Below are positions 52,617 to 61,233 of a stretch of 64,000 nt of DNA, piece by piece. Each line of letters opens with the position of its first letter. Positions within the stretch are counted from its first letter, which is position 1. A program made the position numbers and the translations under genes. The DNA comes from Hydrogenimonas sp. SS33 (GTDB lineage Bacteria > Campylobacterota > Campylobacteria > Campylobacterales > Hydrogenimonadaceae), in assembly GCF_040436365.1 (NCBI RefSeq), contig NZ_AP026369.1, positions 1,427,501-1,491,500 on the forward strand, in the 5' to 3' direction. The notes below the pieces were generated by a model that saw only the letters and a list, made by a program, of their open reading frames with translations, ran no database searches and was not told the origin of the DNA.

Positions 52617-53389
52617 ATCCAAAAAACGCACAACAATCCATCGATTTCTGCATGCTCGACTATGCGTGCAGCTACCTTCCCGAGCAGAAGACCCGCATGT
52701 ACTACCGCTATATGCGCCATGCAAGCAAAACGCTGGTGAGCGAACTGATCCAGCGGGGGTGGCGGCGGTTTGGAAGCTACTTCTTTCACCCCATCTGCGC
52801 CGCGTGCAACGGCTGCAAAAGCCTGCGCATCGATGCCCGGCGCTTTACCCTGAGCCGCTCCCAGAAACGGGTCATGAAAAAGAACCGCGCCACCATGCTC
52901 ACCGTCAGAAAGCCGGGGATGACCCGGGAACATCTGGACCTCTACAACCGCTACCACAAACACAAGAGCGAAACCAGCGGCTGGAAATACACCCCCATCA
53001 CCCCGCACCTCTACTACGAAAACTTCGTCGACGGAGCCCATGAATTCGGGAAAGAAGTGCTCTACTTCATCGACGACAAACTGGTCGGCGTCGACCTCAT
53101 CGACCTCACCGACGACGGCATCAGCGCCATCTACTTCTACTACGACCCGGCGTATGAAAAGTACTCGCTGGGGACCTATTCACTGCTGATGCAGATTCAC
53201 TTCGCCAAACAGATGGGGTTGCGCTGGATCTACCTGGGATACTGGGTAAATGGGTGCAGAAGTTTCGCCTACAAAAGCAATTTCAAACCGATGGAGATGC
53301 TCGACGGCTTCCCTCCCCTTCAGGAGGAGCCGCGATGGGTACCCTTCGACACAAAGCTCTGCGACTCCCCGCCATCAACAGATTCATAA
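52613..53389 (+). CDS. bpt: Aspartate/glutamate leucyltransferase or arginyltransferase (Bpt/ATE)
   Basis: A 258-residue aminoacyl-tRNA-protein transferase of the ATE/Bpt group. N-terminal Cys motif DYACSYLP and CAACNGCKSLRID, and GNAT-like C-domain (FYYDPAYEKYSLGTYSLL, GYWVNGCRSFAYKSNFKP). It adds Leu (Bpt) or Arg (ATE) to N-terminal acidic residues and so feeds ClpAP-type degradation. It is the last gene of the operon; the AT-rich hairpin 53470-53496 follows about 80 bp later. Confidence 0.9.
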   Translation: MNPKNAQQSIDFCMLDYACSYLPEQKTRMYYRYMRHASKTLVSELIQRGWRRFGSYFFHPICAACNGCKSLRIDARRFTLSRSQKRVMKKNRATMLTVRKPGMTREHLDLYNRYHKHKSETSGWKYTPITPHLYYENFVDGAHEFGKEVLYFIDDKLVGVDLIDLTDDGISAIYFYYDPAYEKYSLGTYSLLMQIHFAKQMGLRWIYLGYWVNGCRSFAYKSNFKPMEMLDGFPPLQEEPRWVPFDTKLCDSPPSTDS

Positions 53390-53469
53390 CTTCAGAGCCT
53401 CTCAAAACCCATACCCGACATAGTTATTCCCGAAAAGGAGATGCTCCGACAGGCGATGAGCAAACATTT

Positions 53470-53496
53470 TAAATAGGAGTATTTTTATCCTATTTA
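53470..53496 (+). terminator. AT-rich hairpin after the FAH-bpt operon, weak terminator
   Basis: TAAATAGGA pairs with TCCTATTTA (9 bp) around a 9-base T-rich loop. Low GC content makes it weak. Confidence 0.45.
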
Positions 53497-53548
53497 TAAA
53501 ATTTTCAAGTTAGACGAATCGATTCATAGATATTTTTGATGATATTCA

Positions 53549-53554
53549 TATAAT
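53549..53554 (+). promoter_or_regulatory. -10 box (TATAAT) of the small secreted protein gene
   Basis: CATATAATCC lies 29 bases before the ATG at 53584, in an AT-rich stretch with A/T-tracts upstream. Confidence 0.6.
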
Positions 53555-53583
53555 CCGCATGAAAAACATCCAAAGGAGAAAAG

Positions 53584-53787
53584 ATGAAGAAAACGATTTT
53601 CGCGACACTGTTCGCTTTGGCTACGGTTTCGCTCTTCGCGAAAGAGACCGTCCATTACGACAGCACGACATACGGCCCTTCCAATACGGTGGTTCACTAC
53701 GACAATGACCGTCACGAAGAAAAAAGCGCCATTCGCGCCAACATGCCCAACGACGAAATCTATTCCAAGCAATCCAAAAAGAAGTAA
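53584..53787 (+). CDS. Small secreted protein of unknown function
   Basis: A 67-residue protein. Residues 1-20 form a signal peptide (MKKTIFATLFALATVSLFA, then KET). The mature part is short, His/Asp/Tyr/Lys-rich and ends in KQSKKK. AAAGGAG precedes the ATG. It has its own TATAAT promoter and a hairpin after it (53793-53810). The mature peptide is about 47 residues, with no Cys. I do not recognise a family. Confidence 0.75.
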   Translation: MKKTIFATLFALATVSLFAKETVHYDSTTYGPSNTVVHYDNDRHEEKSAIRANMPNDEIYSKQSKKK

Positions 53788-53792
53788 CGGGC

Positions 53793-53810
53793 GTTACGCG
53801 AAAGCGTAAC
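53793..53810 (+). terminator. GTTACGC-GAAA-GCGTAAC hairpin
   Basis: A perfect 7-bp stem with a stable GAAA tetraloop, 5 bp after the stop of the small secreted protein. No strong U run follows (CCCCTCC), so termination is uncertain. The same stem sequence recurs at 56824-56846. Confidence 0.6.
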
Positions 53811-53839
53811 CCCTCCTCCCATCACGACTACGCGTAACT

Positions 53840-53882
53840 CTTCCCTATTCCTTTTTTCGTTTCCCGTTTCCCGCTTCCCGTA
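53840..53882. repeat. Degenerate heptamer tract (TCCCGTT type)
   Basis: Period-7 series TTCCCTA, TTCCTTT, TTTCGTT, TCCCGTT, TCCCGCT, TCCCGTA in the gap between the secreted protein and transketolase. Confidence 0.7.
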
Positions 53883-55829
53883 TCACGCCTCCACCAAGGC
53901 CTTGACACGGTTGAGAACGTTGGGGATGGTGAAGCCGAAGTGTTCGAACAGATCGCCCGCCTTGCCGCTGGCGCCGAAGGTGGTCATGCCCAGCACGTCG
54001 TCGGCGAAGCGGTACCATTCGTTGCCGCTGGCCGCTTCGATGGCCAGGACTTTGGTGTCCGGGTCGATGATAGTGTCGATGTACTCCCGGCTCTGTTCGC
54101 AGAGCAGTTCGAAACAGGGGACGCTGACGACATTGGCCATGATGCCCTCTTTTTCCAGATGGCAGCCGCTCTGCAGGGCCAGCATCACTTCGCTGCCGCT
54201 GGCGATCAGCGTCACCGTCGCGTTGTCGCGTTTTTTCACCAGGTAGCCGCCGTTTTCGACGCTGCCGTAGGCGATGTCGTCTTTGAGGGTTTTGAGCTTC
54301 TGGCGGCTGAGCACGAAACCGCAGGGGCGCTTCATCTTCAGGGCGATCTTCCAGCAGGCGACGTTTTCACCGGCGTCGGCGGGGCGGAAGGTGTAGAAGT
54401 TAGGAAGTGCGCGGAACTGGCTGAGGTGTTCGATGGGCTGGTGGGTCGGGCCGTCTTCGCCGACGCCGATGCTGTCGTGGGTCCAGACGAAGAAGTGGGG
54501 CAGATTCGAAAGTGCCGCGATGCGCACGGCGGGTTTCATGTAGTCGCTGAAGACGAAGAAGGTGGCGCTGAACGGCAGCAGCGGGCCGTAGGCGGCGATG
54601 CCGTTGCCGATAGCCCCCATGGCGTGCTCGCGGATGCCGTAGTGGAGGTTCTTGCCCAGGGGGAAGTCGCCCATATCCTTGAGTTCCGTCTTGTTCGACG
54701 GCGCCAGGTCGGCGCTTCCGCCGAAAAATCCGGGCACCGCTTTGGCGATGGCGTTGAGGATCTTACCGTTGGAGTCGCGGGTCGCCACTTCGCTGCCCGG
54801 CTCGAACTGGGGCCACTGGATGGTATCGAAATCGGGGTTTTCCAGGCGCGCCAGCGCTTCGTTCTGCTCGATATAGGGGGTCTGTTTGAGCAGGTGCCGC
54901 CACTGTTTCTCGGCCAGCTCCCCCTCCTCCACGGCACAGCGGAAACGGATGAGCACGTCGTCGGGAACATAGAAGGTTTTGTCGGGGTCGAAGCCCGCCA
55001 CCTCTTTGGCACGGCGGATCAGGTCTTCCCCCAGAGGCGCGCCGTGGCTGTTGTGGTCGCCCGCCATCTCCAGCGCCCCTTTGGCGATGATGGTGTGGGC
55101 GATGATGAGGACCGGACGGTCCGCCTTTTTGGCCAGCTCCAGCGTCTCGTCGATCTGGCGGTAGTTGTGGCCGTCGGTCTCCAGCACCTTCCACCCCTGG
55201 GCTTCGAAGCGGAGTTTGACCTCTTCATCCCACGCCAGGGAGGTGTCCCCTTCGATGGTGATGCGGTTGGAGTCGTAGATCATGATGAGGTTGTCCAGCT
55301 GCTGCTTGCCGGCGATGGCGCACGCTTCGTAGCTGATCCCCTCCATCAGGTCCCCGTCGCCGCAGAGGCAGTAGACGGTATGGTCGATGACCTTCGCGGT
55401 TTCCGAATTGACCAGGTTGGCGCAGTAGCGGCTCGCCATCGCCATGCCCACGGCGTTGGCGACCCCCTGCCCCAGCGGCCCCGTCGTGATCTCCACGCCC
55501 GGGGTGTGGCCGTATTCGGGGTGACCGGGGGTTTTGGACCCCAGCTGCCGGAACTGTTTGAGGTCCTCCATCGTCAAGTCGTAGCCCCAGAGGTAGAGCA
55601 GGGAGTAGATGAGCCCCGTGGCGTGGCCGCCGGAGAAGACCAGGCGGTCGCGGTTGAGCCATTTGGGGTTTTTCGGGTTGTGTTTCAGGTGGTGCGAGAG
55701 CACGACGGCGATATCGGCCAGGCCCATGGCGGCGCCCGGGTGGCCGCTGTTGGCCTTCTGGATCATATCCGCCGCCAGGAAGCGGATCGTGTCCGCCATC
55801 TTCTTCATCATCTTCTCATCCATTTCCAT
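53883..55829 (-). CDS. tkt: Transketolase
   Basis: A 648-residue thiamine-diphosphate enzyme of the pentose phosphate pathway. GHPGAAMGLADIAVVL, the TPP-binding GDGDLMEGISYEA, the PYR-domain HDSIGVGEDGPTHQP and RPADAGEN are present. Start chosen at ATG 55829 with AAGGA before it; an ATG 15 bp upstream is also possible. The conserved substrate His and TPP-binding Asp/Asn residues look intact. Confidence 0.96.
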   Translation of the reverse strand: MEMDEKMMKKMADTIRFLAADMIQKANSGHPGAAMGLADIAVVLSHHLKHNPKNPKWLNRDRLVFSGGHATGLIYSLLYLWGYDLTMEDLKQFRQLGSKTPGHPEYGHTPGVEITTGPLGQGVANAVGMAMASRYCANLVNSETAKVIDHTVYCLCGDGDLMEGISYEACAIAGKQQLDNLIMIYDSNRITIEGDTSLAWDEEVKLRFEAQGWKVLETDGHNYRQIDETLELAKKADRPVLIIAHTIIAKGALEMAGDHNSHGAPLGEDLIRRAKEVAGFDPDKTFYVPDDVLIRFRCAVEEGELAEKQWRHLLKQTPYIEQNEALARLENPDFDTIQWPQFEPGSEVATRDSNGKILNAIAKAVPGFFGGSADLAPSNKTELKDMGDFPLGKNLHYGIREHAMGAIGNGIAAYGPLLPFSATFFVFSDYMKPAVRIAALSNLPHFFVWTHDSIGVGEDGPTHQPIEHLSQFRALPNFYTFRPADAGENVACWKIALKMKRPCGFVLSRQKLKTLKDDIAYGSVENGGYLVKKRDNATVTLIASGSEVMLALQSGCHLEKEGIMANVVSVPCFELLCEQSREYIDTIIDPDTKVLAIEAASGNEWYRFADDVLGMTTFGASGKAGDLFEHFGFTIPNVLNRVKALVEA

Positions 55830-55849
55830 TCCGTCTTCCTTCATGTTTT

Positions 55850-55918
55850 GTCGTCACTGGGCACTGTCCATCCCCATCGGGGAACCCCCCGACAACCGAT
55901 GGCCAGTGGCCAATGACC
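55850..55918. repeat. Imperfect inverted heptamer pair in the tkt-ispA spacer
   Basis: TCACTGGGCACTGTCC on the left is nearly the reverse complement of GGCCAGTGGCCAATGA on the right, around a G/C-rich centre. The right part matches the CAATGAC unit of 5524-5600. Confidence 0.65.
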
Positions 55919-55922
55919 CGCA

Positions 55923-56771
55923 CTACCGGTGGCGGTAGAGGTACCCCTCCAGCAGGATCGCCAGCCGCTCCCGCAGCGCCTCGTCGAAATCGGCCATCTC
56001 CATTTCGACCTTCCGCGCCAGGGCGTCGGCCCGCTCCATCGACCCCTCCAGCCCGAAGTGGTTGACGTAGCTGTTCTTCGCCTCGTCGTTGCCCGTCGTC
56101 TTTCCCGCGTCGGCTTCGCTCCGGGTGGCGTCGATGATGTCGTCCTGAATCTGGAACAGCAACCCCACATCCAGCCCGAAATCGTAGAGGCGCTTTTGCA
56201 TCGCCCCGTCGAGAGAGGCGATGATGGCGCCCATCTTCAAACTGGCGGCGATGAGGCGGCCCGTCTTGTACTCGTGCAGAAAATCGACCTGTTCGGGTGT
56301 GAGCTTCACCCCCTCGAAGTGGCAGTCGATCGCCTGCCCCAGCACCATGCCGCCGATGCCGCCGTTGTAGGCGAGGGTCTCCACCAGCGCCGCCTTCGCA
56401 TCGCTGTGCAGGGGTGCCGTGGCGATGAGGTAGAAGGCGTGGGTATTGAGGGCGTCGCCCACCAGCACCGCCGTCACTTCGTCAAACCGTCTGTGCAGCG
56501 TCGGCTCCCCCCGGCGGAGGTCGGCATCGTCCATGACGGGCAGGTCGTCGTGGATCAGGGAGTAGGTGTGGAACATCTCCAGGGCCATCGCCACCGGGTA
56601 GGCCCCCTCTCTGAGCAAAGGGGCGTAGGCGTCCACCACCGCAAGCAGCAGGCGCGGGCGGAACCGCTTCCCGCCGGCGGCAAGCATGGCGGAGAGGGCT
56701 TCGTCAAAAGTGGGGTGGAAGCTGGGAGCCTTGGGAAGGTTGGCAAGGAGATAGGCTTCGAAACGCTGCAT
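55923..56771 (-). CDS. ispA: Polyprenyl (farnesyl/geranyl) diphosphate synthase
   Basis: A 282-residue all-helical prenyltransferase. First Asp motif HDDLPVMDDADLRRG, second QIQDDIIDATRSE; GGKRFRPRLLL and KTGRL are present. With the short chain-length-determining region, a geranyl or farnesyl product is likely. Start ATG at 56771; the frame further up would include a terminator-like hairpin. Confidence 0.93.
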   Translation of the reverse strand: MQRFEAYLLANLPKAPSFHPTFDEALSAMLAAGGKRFRPRLLLAVVDAYAPLLREGAYPVAMALEMFHTYSLIHDDLPVMDDADLRRGEPTLHRRFDEVTAVLVGDALNTHAFYLIATAPLHSDAKAALVETLAYNGGIGGMVLGQAIDCHFEGVKLTPEQVDFLHEYKTGRLIAASLKMGAIIASLDGAMQKRLYDFGLDVGLLFQIQDDIIDATRSEADAGKTTGNDEAKNSYVNHFGLEGSMERADALARKVEMEMADFDEALRERLAILLEGYLYRHR

Positions 56772-56823
56772 CGTGTTACCGTTACATATAAATTTTCGCG
56801 AATTATACCTTAAATAGGACCAG

Positions 56824-56846
56824 ACGTTACGCAAACGGCGTAACGT
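56824..56846 (-). terminator. ACGTTACGC-AAACG-GCGTAACGT hairpin
   Basis: A 9-bp perfect stem upstream of ispA and downstream of the PDZ gene, so it could end the PDZ-gene transcript or sit in the ispA leader. A further dyad CGAAATC-TTC-GATTTCG follows at 56852-56868. It shares its stem core with 53793-53810. Confidence 0.5.
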
Positions 56847-56917
56847 TTTCTCGAAATCTTCGATTTCGCAGCTTCAGGGGGCACAGGGGAGAGCTGTGTC
56901 CCCTGCCAAAATATGGG

Positions 56918-57892
56918 TTACGGCGCAGTGAGGAGGAGAAAAAACTGAAAGTCGTTTCGATCCCAAAGCATGCGCCGGGGCATCCGGCCCTTTTCGTGGA
57001 GGCGGCTCAGTACCACCCGCACATCCTTGTCGCTCTTCACCGGCGTTTCATCGATCATTATGAGCCGGTCACCGGCCCGCAGCCCCGCTTTGTAGGCCTT
57101 TTTTGACGGATCGGCCCAAAGAATGGTCAGATCTTTGGCAAAACGGAGCCCGAAACGCTCCAGAAAGGTGTCGGAGACCCTGCCGCCGCCCATTCGCCCG
57201 TAACAACCGGCGGTGATATGCAGCGCCTTGCCGTCGCGCAGGACCCCGAGCGTCACATGCCCTCCCGGCCGGCACGCATCCACCCTTTCCCAGAAATCGC
57301 ACCAGGAAGCCCTCTTTTTCTTGCCCACGGAGAGGAGCCGGTCCCCCTCCCGCAGCGCAAGGCCGCTCCAGGGGTCCACACTCTCGACGACCGCCCCCTC
57401 CCGGATTCGTTTCCACCGCACGCCGATGTCGCCATGGTAGATGTCGCCCCGCATCAGGCGGCGTATCGCTTCGGCATCGAACCATCCGCCCTCCTGCGTC
57501 ACCAGACCGGCCAGTTTGCAGCAGGAGCCGAAAAGGGCTCCTTCCCCCTCGACCTCCCCCTTCAGCCTGCCGGGCCAGACCGCCACCGGGGTGGAGAGAA
57601 CCTTCACCTTCCGCCCGTCGGAGGGGCAGTAGGTCAGAGGCGACTTCCCTTCGACCAGGATGAAGGGACGGCCCGATTCGGCCTCGAAGAGAACGAGCCC
57701 CCGGAAAGGGTCTTCCATCAGGGTTTTGTACTTTTTGGGGGCGCGGAGGGAGACGAAACGGTTTTTCGCCACCGCATAGGCGGGGTGGCCGTCGATCACT
57801 TTGAAACTGCCGGGAAAGAAACGGAAACAGCCGCTTGATTGCGCGAAAGAGGCCAGCGCGAAAAAGAGTAGGAGAAAAAGGGGGCGGGTCAT
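56918..57892 (-). CDS. Secreted PDZ-domain protein
   Basis: A 324-residue protein with an N-terminal signal peptide (FLLLFFALASFA). Two PDZ-like regions: about 160-220 (SGLALREGDRLLSVGKKK) and about 235-310 (KKAYKAGLRAGDRLIMIDETPV). There is no protease domain. It has several Cys in the mature part (ACRPGG, SCCKLAG). It is probably a periplasmic adaptor; the function is unknown to me. It begins an operon with no gap shared with ybaB except 10 bp. Confidence 0.75.
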   Translation of the reverse strand: MTRPLFLLLFFALASFAQSSGCFRFFPGSFKVIDGHPAYAVAKNRFVSLRAPKKYKTLMEDPFRGLVLFEAESGRPFILVEGKSPLTYCPSDGRKVKVLSTPVAVWPGRLKGEVEGEGALFGSCCKLAGLVTQEGGWFDAEAIRRLMRGDIYHGDIGVRWKRIREGAVVESVDPWSGLALREGDRLLSVGKKKRASWCDFWERVDACRPGGHVTLGVLRDGKALHITAGCYGRMGGGRVSDTFLERFGLRFAKDLTILWADPSKKAYKAGLRAGDRLIMIDETPVKSDKDVRVVLSRLHEKGRMPRRMLWDRNDFQFFLLLTAP

Positions 57893-57902
57893 CGGGGAGC
57901 CG

Positions 57903-58229
57903 TCACTGCCCCTGGCCTCCGGCGAAGGGGTTCATCCCGCCGCCGAGCATCTGGAGTGCGGCACTTTTCTTGTTGTCTTCCACCATCTTCATGACATCGT
58001 TGATGGCGGAGATGAGCAGAATCTGCAGGGCTTCCTTGTCCTCAAGAAGCGAGTCGTCGATCTCGATGTCTATGATCTCTCCCTTCCCGTTGGCGGTCAC
58101 CTTGACCAGGCCGCCGCCGCTTTTGGCCGTCAGCTCGATCGATTCGTTCTTCTCTTCAAGCTCTTTGGCCTTTTTCTGAATCTCTTCAAGCATCTTGCCC
58201 ATGTCGCCCATATTGAGACCTTCGAACAA
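57903..58229 (-). CDS. ybaB: YbaB/EbfC nucleoid-associated protein
   Basis: A 108-residue dimeric DNA-binding protein ([49 protein letters not shown]). TTG start at 58229, with GAGGAG before it, 1 bp after the panD stop; ATG start inside (GLNMGDM) is possible. Confidence 0.92.
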   Translation of the reverse strand: MFEGLNMGDMGKMLEEIQKKAKELEEKNESIELTAKSGGGLVKVTANGKGEIIDIEIDDSLLEDKEALQILLISAINDVMKMVEDNKKSAALQMLGGGMNPFAGGQGQ

Positions 58230-58230
58230 G

Positions 58231-58599
58231 TCAGAGCTCCTCGTGGACGGCGGCGATGGTGTTGGCGTCCTCGTTCATCAGTACCACGGTGGGCTTGTAG
58301 TTCTCCAGCTCCTCCTCGTCGTAGGAGGCGTAGGCGACGATGATGATCTTGTCGCCCGGGTGCGCCTTGCGCGCCGCGGCACCGTTGAGGCAGATGTCGC
58401 CTCTGCCGCGCTCCCCTTCGATGATGTAGGTGCTGAAACGCTCCCCGTTGTTGATGTTGAGGATCTCCACTTTCTGCCCCACCCGCATCTTCGCGGCATC
58501 CAGAAGATCCCGGTCGATCGTGATGGAACCGACGTAATTGAGGTTCGCATCGGTCACGGTCGCCCGGTGGATCTTGGAATAGAGCATTTCGATCTGCAT
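58231..58599 (-). CDS. panD: Aspartate 1-decarboxylase PanD
   Basis: A 122-residue pyruvoyl enzyme making beta-alanine for pantothenate/CoA. The self-cleavage site is Gly24-Ser25 ([10 protein letters not shown]). YASYDEEE and the conserved Lys9/Arg54-type residues are present. It ends within 2 bp of ybaB. Confidence 0.96.
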   Translation of the reverse strand: MQIEMLYSKIHRATVTDANLNYVGSITIDRDLLDAAKMRVGQKVEILNINNGERFSTYIIEGERGRGDICLNGAAARKAHPGDKIIIVAYASYDEEELENYKPTVVLMNEDANTIAAVHEEL

Positions 58600-58601
58600 C
58601 G

Positions 58602-58979
58602 TCAGCGCGCTCCGGTCATTTTCATCATCTGCTCGGGAGAGATGGGCTCGTCCCACGCCTCCGCTTCGATCATGAATTCGGCGACGGGCCGGCCGCCGAT
58701 GATATGTTCGTCGATGATGCGGTCGATCTTCTCTTTCGTCAGGTGCGAATACATGATGTGGCCCGGCTCCACGAGCATGACGGGGCCGTACTGGCAGCGG
58801 TTGAGGCAGCCGGTGCGCACCGGCTGGACGGTGCCGATGATCCCCTTTTCCATCAGGCGCTGGGCCAGGTGCTGAAACAGGTCTCGCGTCTCGTTGGTGA
58901 CGCAGCTGGGTTTGGGCATGCCCGGAGGGGCGGACTGCTCGCACTTGAAGAGATAGAATGCAGGTTGAGGAATACCCAT
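58602..58979 (-). CDS. Thioredoxin-like [2Fe-2S] ferredoxin-domain protein
   Basis: A 125-residue protein with the thioredoxin-like ferredoxin fold. Fe-S Cys: [23 protein letters not shown] (Cys-x3-Cys). The pattern is of the (2Fe-2S) ferredoxin domain in NuoE-like small proteins. It ends with a Met/Glu-rich tail. Start ATG 58979 with AAAGGAT before it. It lies just upstream of panD. Confidence 0.85.
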   Translation of the reverse strand: MGIPQPAFYLFKCEQSAPPGMPKPSCVTNETRDLFQHLAQRLMEKGIIGTVQPVRTGCLNRCQYGPVMLVEPGHIMYSHLTKEKIDRIIDEHIIGGRPVAEFMIEAEAWDEPISPEQMMKMTGAR

Positions 58980-59015
58980 CTTTCGATCCTTTATAATCGG
59001 AGTAATTTTGTCCAA

Positions 59016-59055
59016 ATTATAGTGATTGTCTCTTAACGTATCTTTACACTATAAT
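59016..59055. promoter_or_regulatory. Divergent promoters between ferredoxin-like gene and cardiolipin synthase
   Basis: TATAAT at 59016-59021 on the minus strand and at 59050-59055 on the plus strand, back to back with overlapping -35 zones. No clear -35 for either. Confidence 0.7.
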
Positions 59056-59165
59056 TTTACCAGAAAAACGGAAACGGCGTCCACAGCCACTCTCTTTTCA
59101 AGGTGCTTCAACCCTGAACCGGAGGGACGGTGCCGCTTCGGACGTCTCCGTGAAAAAGGAAGCGC

Positions 59166-60545
59166 ATGGGCGGATGGCTGGTCGATGCCGCAGTGACAGT
59201 GGGAGGCGAAGTGCTCATCGTGCTCGCATTCCTGCATATGCTCTCATCGCGGCGCAGCCCCGGCAGCATGATCGCCTGGACCCTGGCCATCTTTCTGGTC
59301 CCCTACGTCGCGGTCCCCGTCTATTTCCTCTTCGGCCATCGCAAGCTGATCAGGAAATACAACAAACTCACTTTCACCCTCCGCCCCGTCGACGGGACGC
59401 AGCCCCTGTGCGACCACCCCCTCGAACGGCTTCTCTGCGCCACCGGCCTGCCGCCCGCCTCGTCGGACAACCGCTTCTCCCTCCACGACACGCCCCAAAG
59501 CGCCTACGCCCTTCTGAAGGAGGAGATAGAATCGGCACAAAAGAGTATCGACATCTGCCTTTACCAACTCAAGCTCGACGACGTGACGCTCCCTCTGCTC
59601 ACCCGCCTTGCCCAACGGGCCGAAGAGGGGGTCCGGGTCCGGCTCCTTCTGGACTCCATCGGGTCGGCGAAGCTCTACCTCTTTCAAAAGAGGCTCGGTT
59701 TTTTGCGAAAAGCCGGGGTCCGGGTCATCTTTTTCATGCCTTTTCTGCAGCTGCCCGTGCGCAACTTCGTGAACCTGCGCAACCACCGCAAAATCTACAT
59801 TTTCGACAATGCGACCCTCGTGACGGGAGGCATGAACCTCAGCGACGACTATATGGCCCCCGACGAACGAGGCGTCTACTACCGGGACTTCATCTGCCGC
59901 CTGGAGGGGAAGGCGGTCCACTTCTACGCCCAGATCTTCGAAGCCGACTGGGCCTTCGCGACGGGCACCGCCGCCCAAACGCCGCCGCCCGCTCCGGAAA
60001 GGGGCGGCACCGCCTGCATCCAGGTGGCCCCTTCCGGCCCCGATACCCCCACCGACGGGGTGGTGGAGGGGCTGCTCGACGCCATTTGCACGGCGCAGCA
60101 AAGAGTCTGGATATTCACCCCCTATTTCGTCCCCAACGACGACTTCCAGCAGGCCCTCTCCATCGCCTCCCACCGCGGGGTGGAGCTGAAAATCGTCGTT
60201 CCCGCCCACTCCGACCACCTCATTTCCGACCTTGGGCGGGGGAGTTTCCTGCGGGAGCTGGCTTCCAAGGGGGCGCAGGTGCTTCTTTACAGGGGGCCGG
60301 TCCTTCACGCCAAGGCGATGCTTTTCGATGACCGGTGCGCCGTCGTCGGCACCATCAACTTCGACAACCGGAGCCTCTACTACAACTTCGAAGCGGCGAG
60401 TTTTCTCTATTCGCCCAAGGAGATCGGCATCATCGACCGGTGGGCCGGGAAAATCCTCGGGGAGACCGAACCCTACAGCCCTTCCGAAAACATCTGGCAG
60501 GTCCGCCTGGAGAACCTGATGCGGATGCTCGCCCCGCTGGTGTAG
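59166..60545 (+). CDS. cls: Cardiolipin synthase (phospholipase D family)
   Basis: A 459-residue membrane enzyme. Two N-terminal transmembrane helices (GEVLIVLAFLHML; MIAWTLAIFLVPYVAVPVYFLFG). Two HKD motifs: NHRKIYIFDNATLVTGGMN and LHAKAMLFDDRCAVVGTINFDNRS. It joins two phosphatidylglycerols into cardiolipin. AAAGGAAG before the ATG at 59166. Confidence 0.93.
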   Translation: MGGWLVDAAVTVGGEVLIVLAFLHMLSSRRSPGSMIAWTLAIFLVPYVAVPVYFLFGHRKLIRKYNKLTFTLRPVDGTQPLCDHPLERLLCATGLPPASSDNRFSLHDTPQSAYALLKEEIESAQKSIDICLYQLKLDDVTLPLLTRLAQRAEEGVRVRLLLDSIGSAKLYLFQKRLGFLRKAGVRVIFFMPFLQLPVRNFVNLRNHRKIYIFDNATLVTGGMNLSDDYMAPDERGVYYRDFICRLEGKAVHFYAQIFEADWAFATGTAAQTPPPAPERGGTACIQVAPSGPDTPTDGVVEGLLDAICTAQQRVWIFTPYFVPNDDFQQALSIASHRGVELKIVVPAHSDHLISDLGRGSFLRELASKGAQVLLYRGPVLHAKAMLFDDRCAVVGTINFDNRSLYYNFEAASFLYSPKEIGIIDRWAGKILGETEPYSPSENIWQVRLENLMRMLAPLV

Positions 60546-60547
60546 CC

Positions 60548-61231
60548 GTGAAACTCTCCCTTCTTTGCTGGAACGTCCAGAAGCGCACCCTCTCCGCCCG
60601 TTTCCGCCACATCCTGGCCGACCTGGACCGACACTATCCCACCGATCTCTGGATGCTCCAGGAGGTGCGCCTGCGCCAGGGCCGCCCCTTCCCCTTTCCG
60701 GACCACCTTGAAAGGGCCCAAAGCTGCAATATCCGCGGGTTGCAGAACTGCTTCGGGGTCGCGACCCTCTCCCGCTTCCCCATCGAAAAGGCGGAAAGCT
60801 ACCTCTCCGATGCCAGGGAACTCGGTTTCGCCACCCGCAAAAGCGCCCTTCTGACGGCCCACCGCCTGCCCGACGGCACGACGCTGCAGACACTCAATGT
60901 CCACGCCATCAATTTCGTCCCCTACCGCCTCTTCGAAAAGGAGATGGACCGGCTGGAGAAATTGCTGGAGAAGATGTCGTCCGGCAGATTGGTTGTCGGG
61001 GGAGATTTCAACACCTGGAGTCCGAGACGGCAGAAACGGCTGCGTGAGATGATGGGGCATTACGGGCTGGCGAAGGCGGAGCCCCGGGAGGAGCATCTGG
61101 TCAAGTCGTTCCTGGGCCGCCCCCTCGACCAGCTCTTCTACCGTGGCCTGACTTTCCTGGATGCCGTCGCCATCGACATCTCCCTCTCGGACCACAACCC
61201 GATCCATTTCCGTTTTACGACGGGCGTGTAA
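60548..61231 (+). CDS. Endonuclease/exonuclease/phosphatase (EEP) family protein
   Basis: A 227-residue EEP-fold protein. LCWNVQK start block, catalytic Glu in LQEVR, Asp/Asn in GGDFNTWSP, and terminal SDHNPI (Asp-His pair). It is a nuclease or phosphodiesterase; the substrate is unknown. GTG start at 60548 follows cls by 2 bp, so the pair are co-transcribed. Confidence 0.87.
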   Translation: MKLSLLCWNVQKRTLSARFRHILADLDRHYPTDLWMLQEVRLRQGRPFPFPDHLERAQSCNIRGLQNCFGVATLSRFPIEKAESYLSDARELGFATRKSALLTAHRLPDGTTLQTLNVHAINFVPYRLFEKEMDRLEKLLEKMSSGRLVVGGDFNTWSPRRQKRLREMMGHYGLAKAEPREEHLVKSFLGRPLDQLFYRGLTFLDAVAIDISLSDHNPIHFRFTTGV

Positions 61232-61233
61232 GT

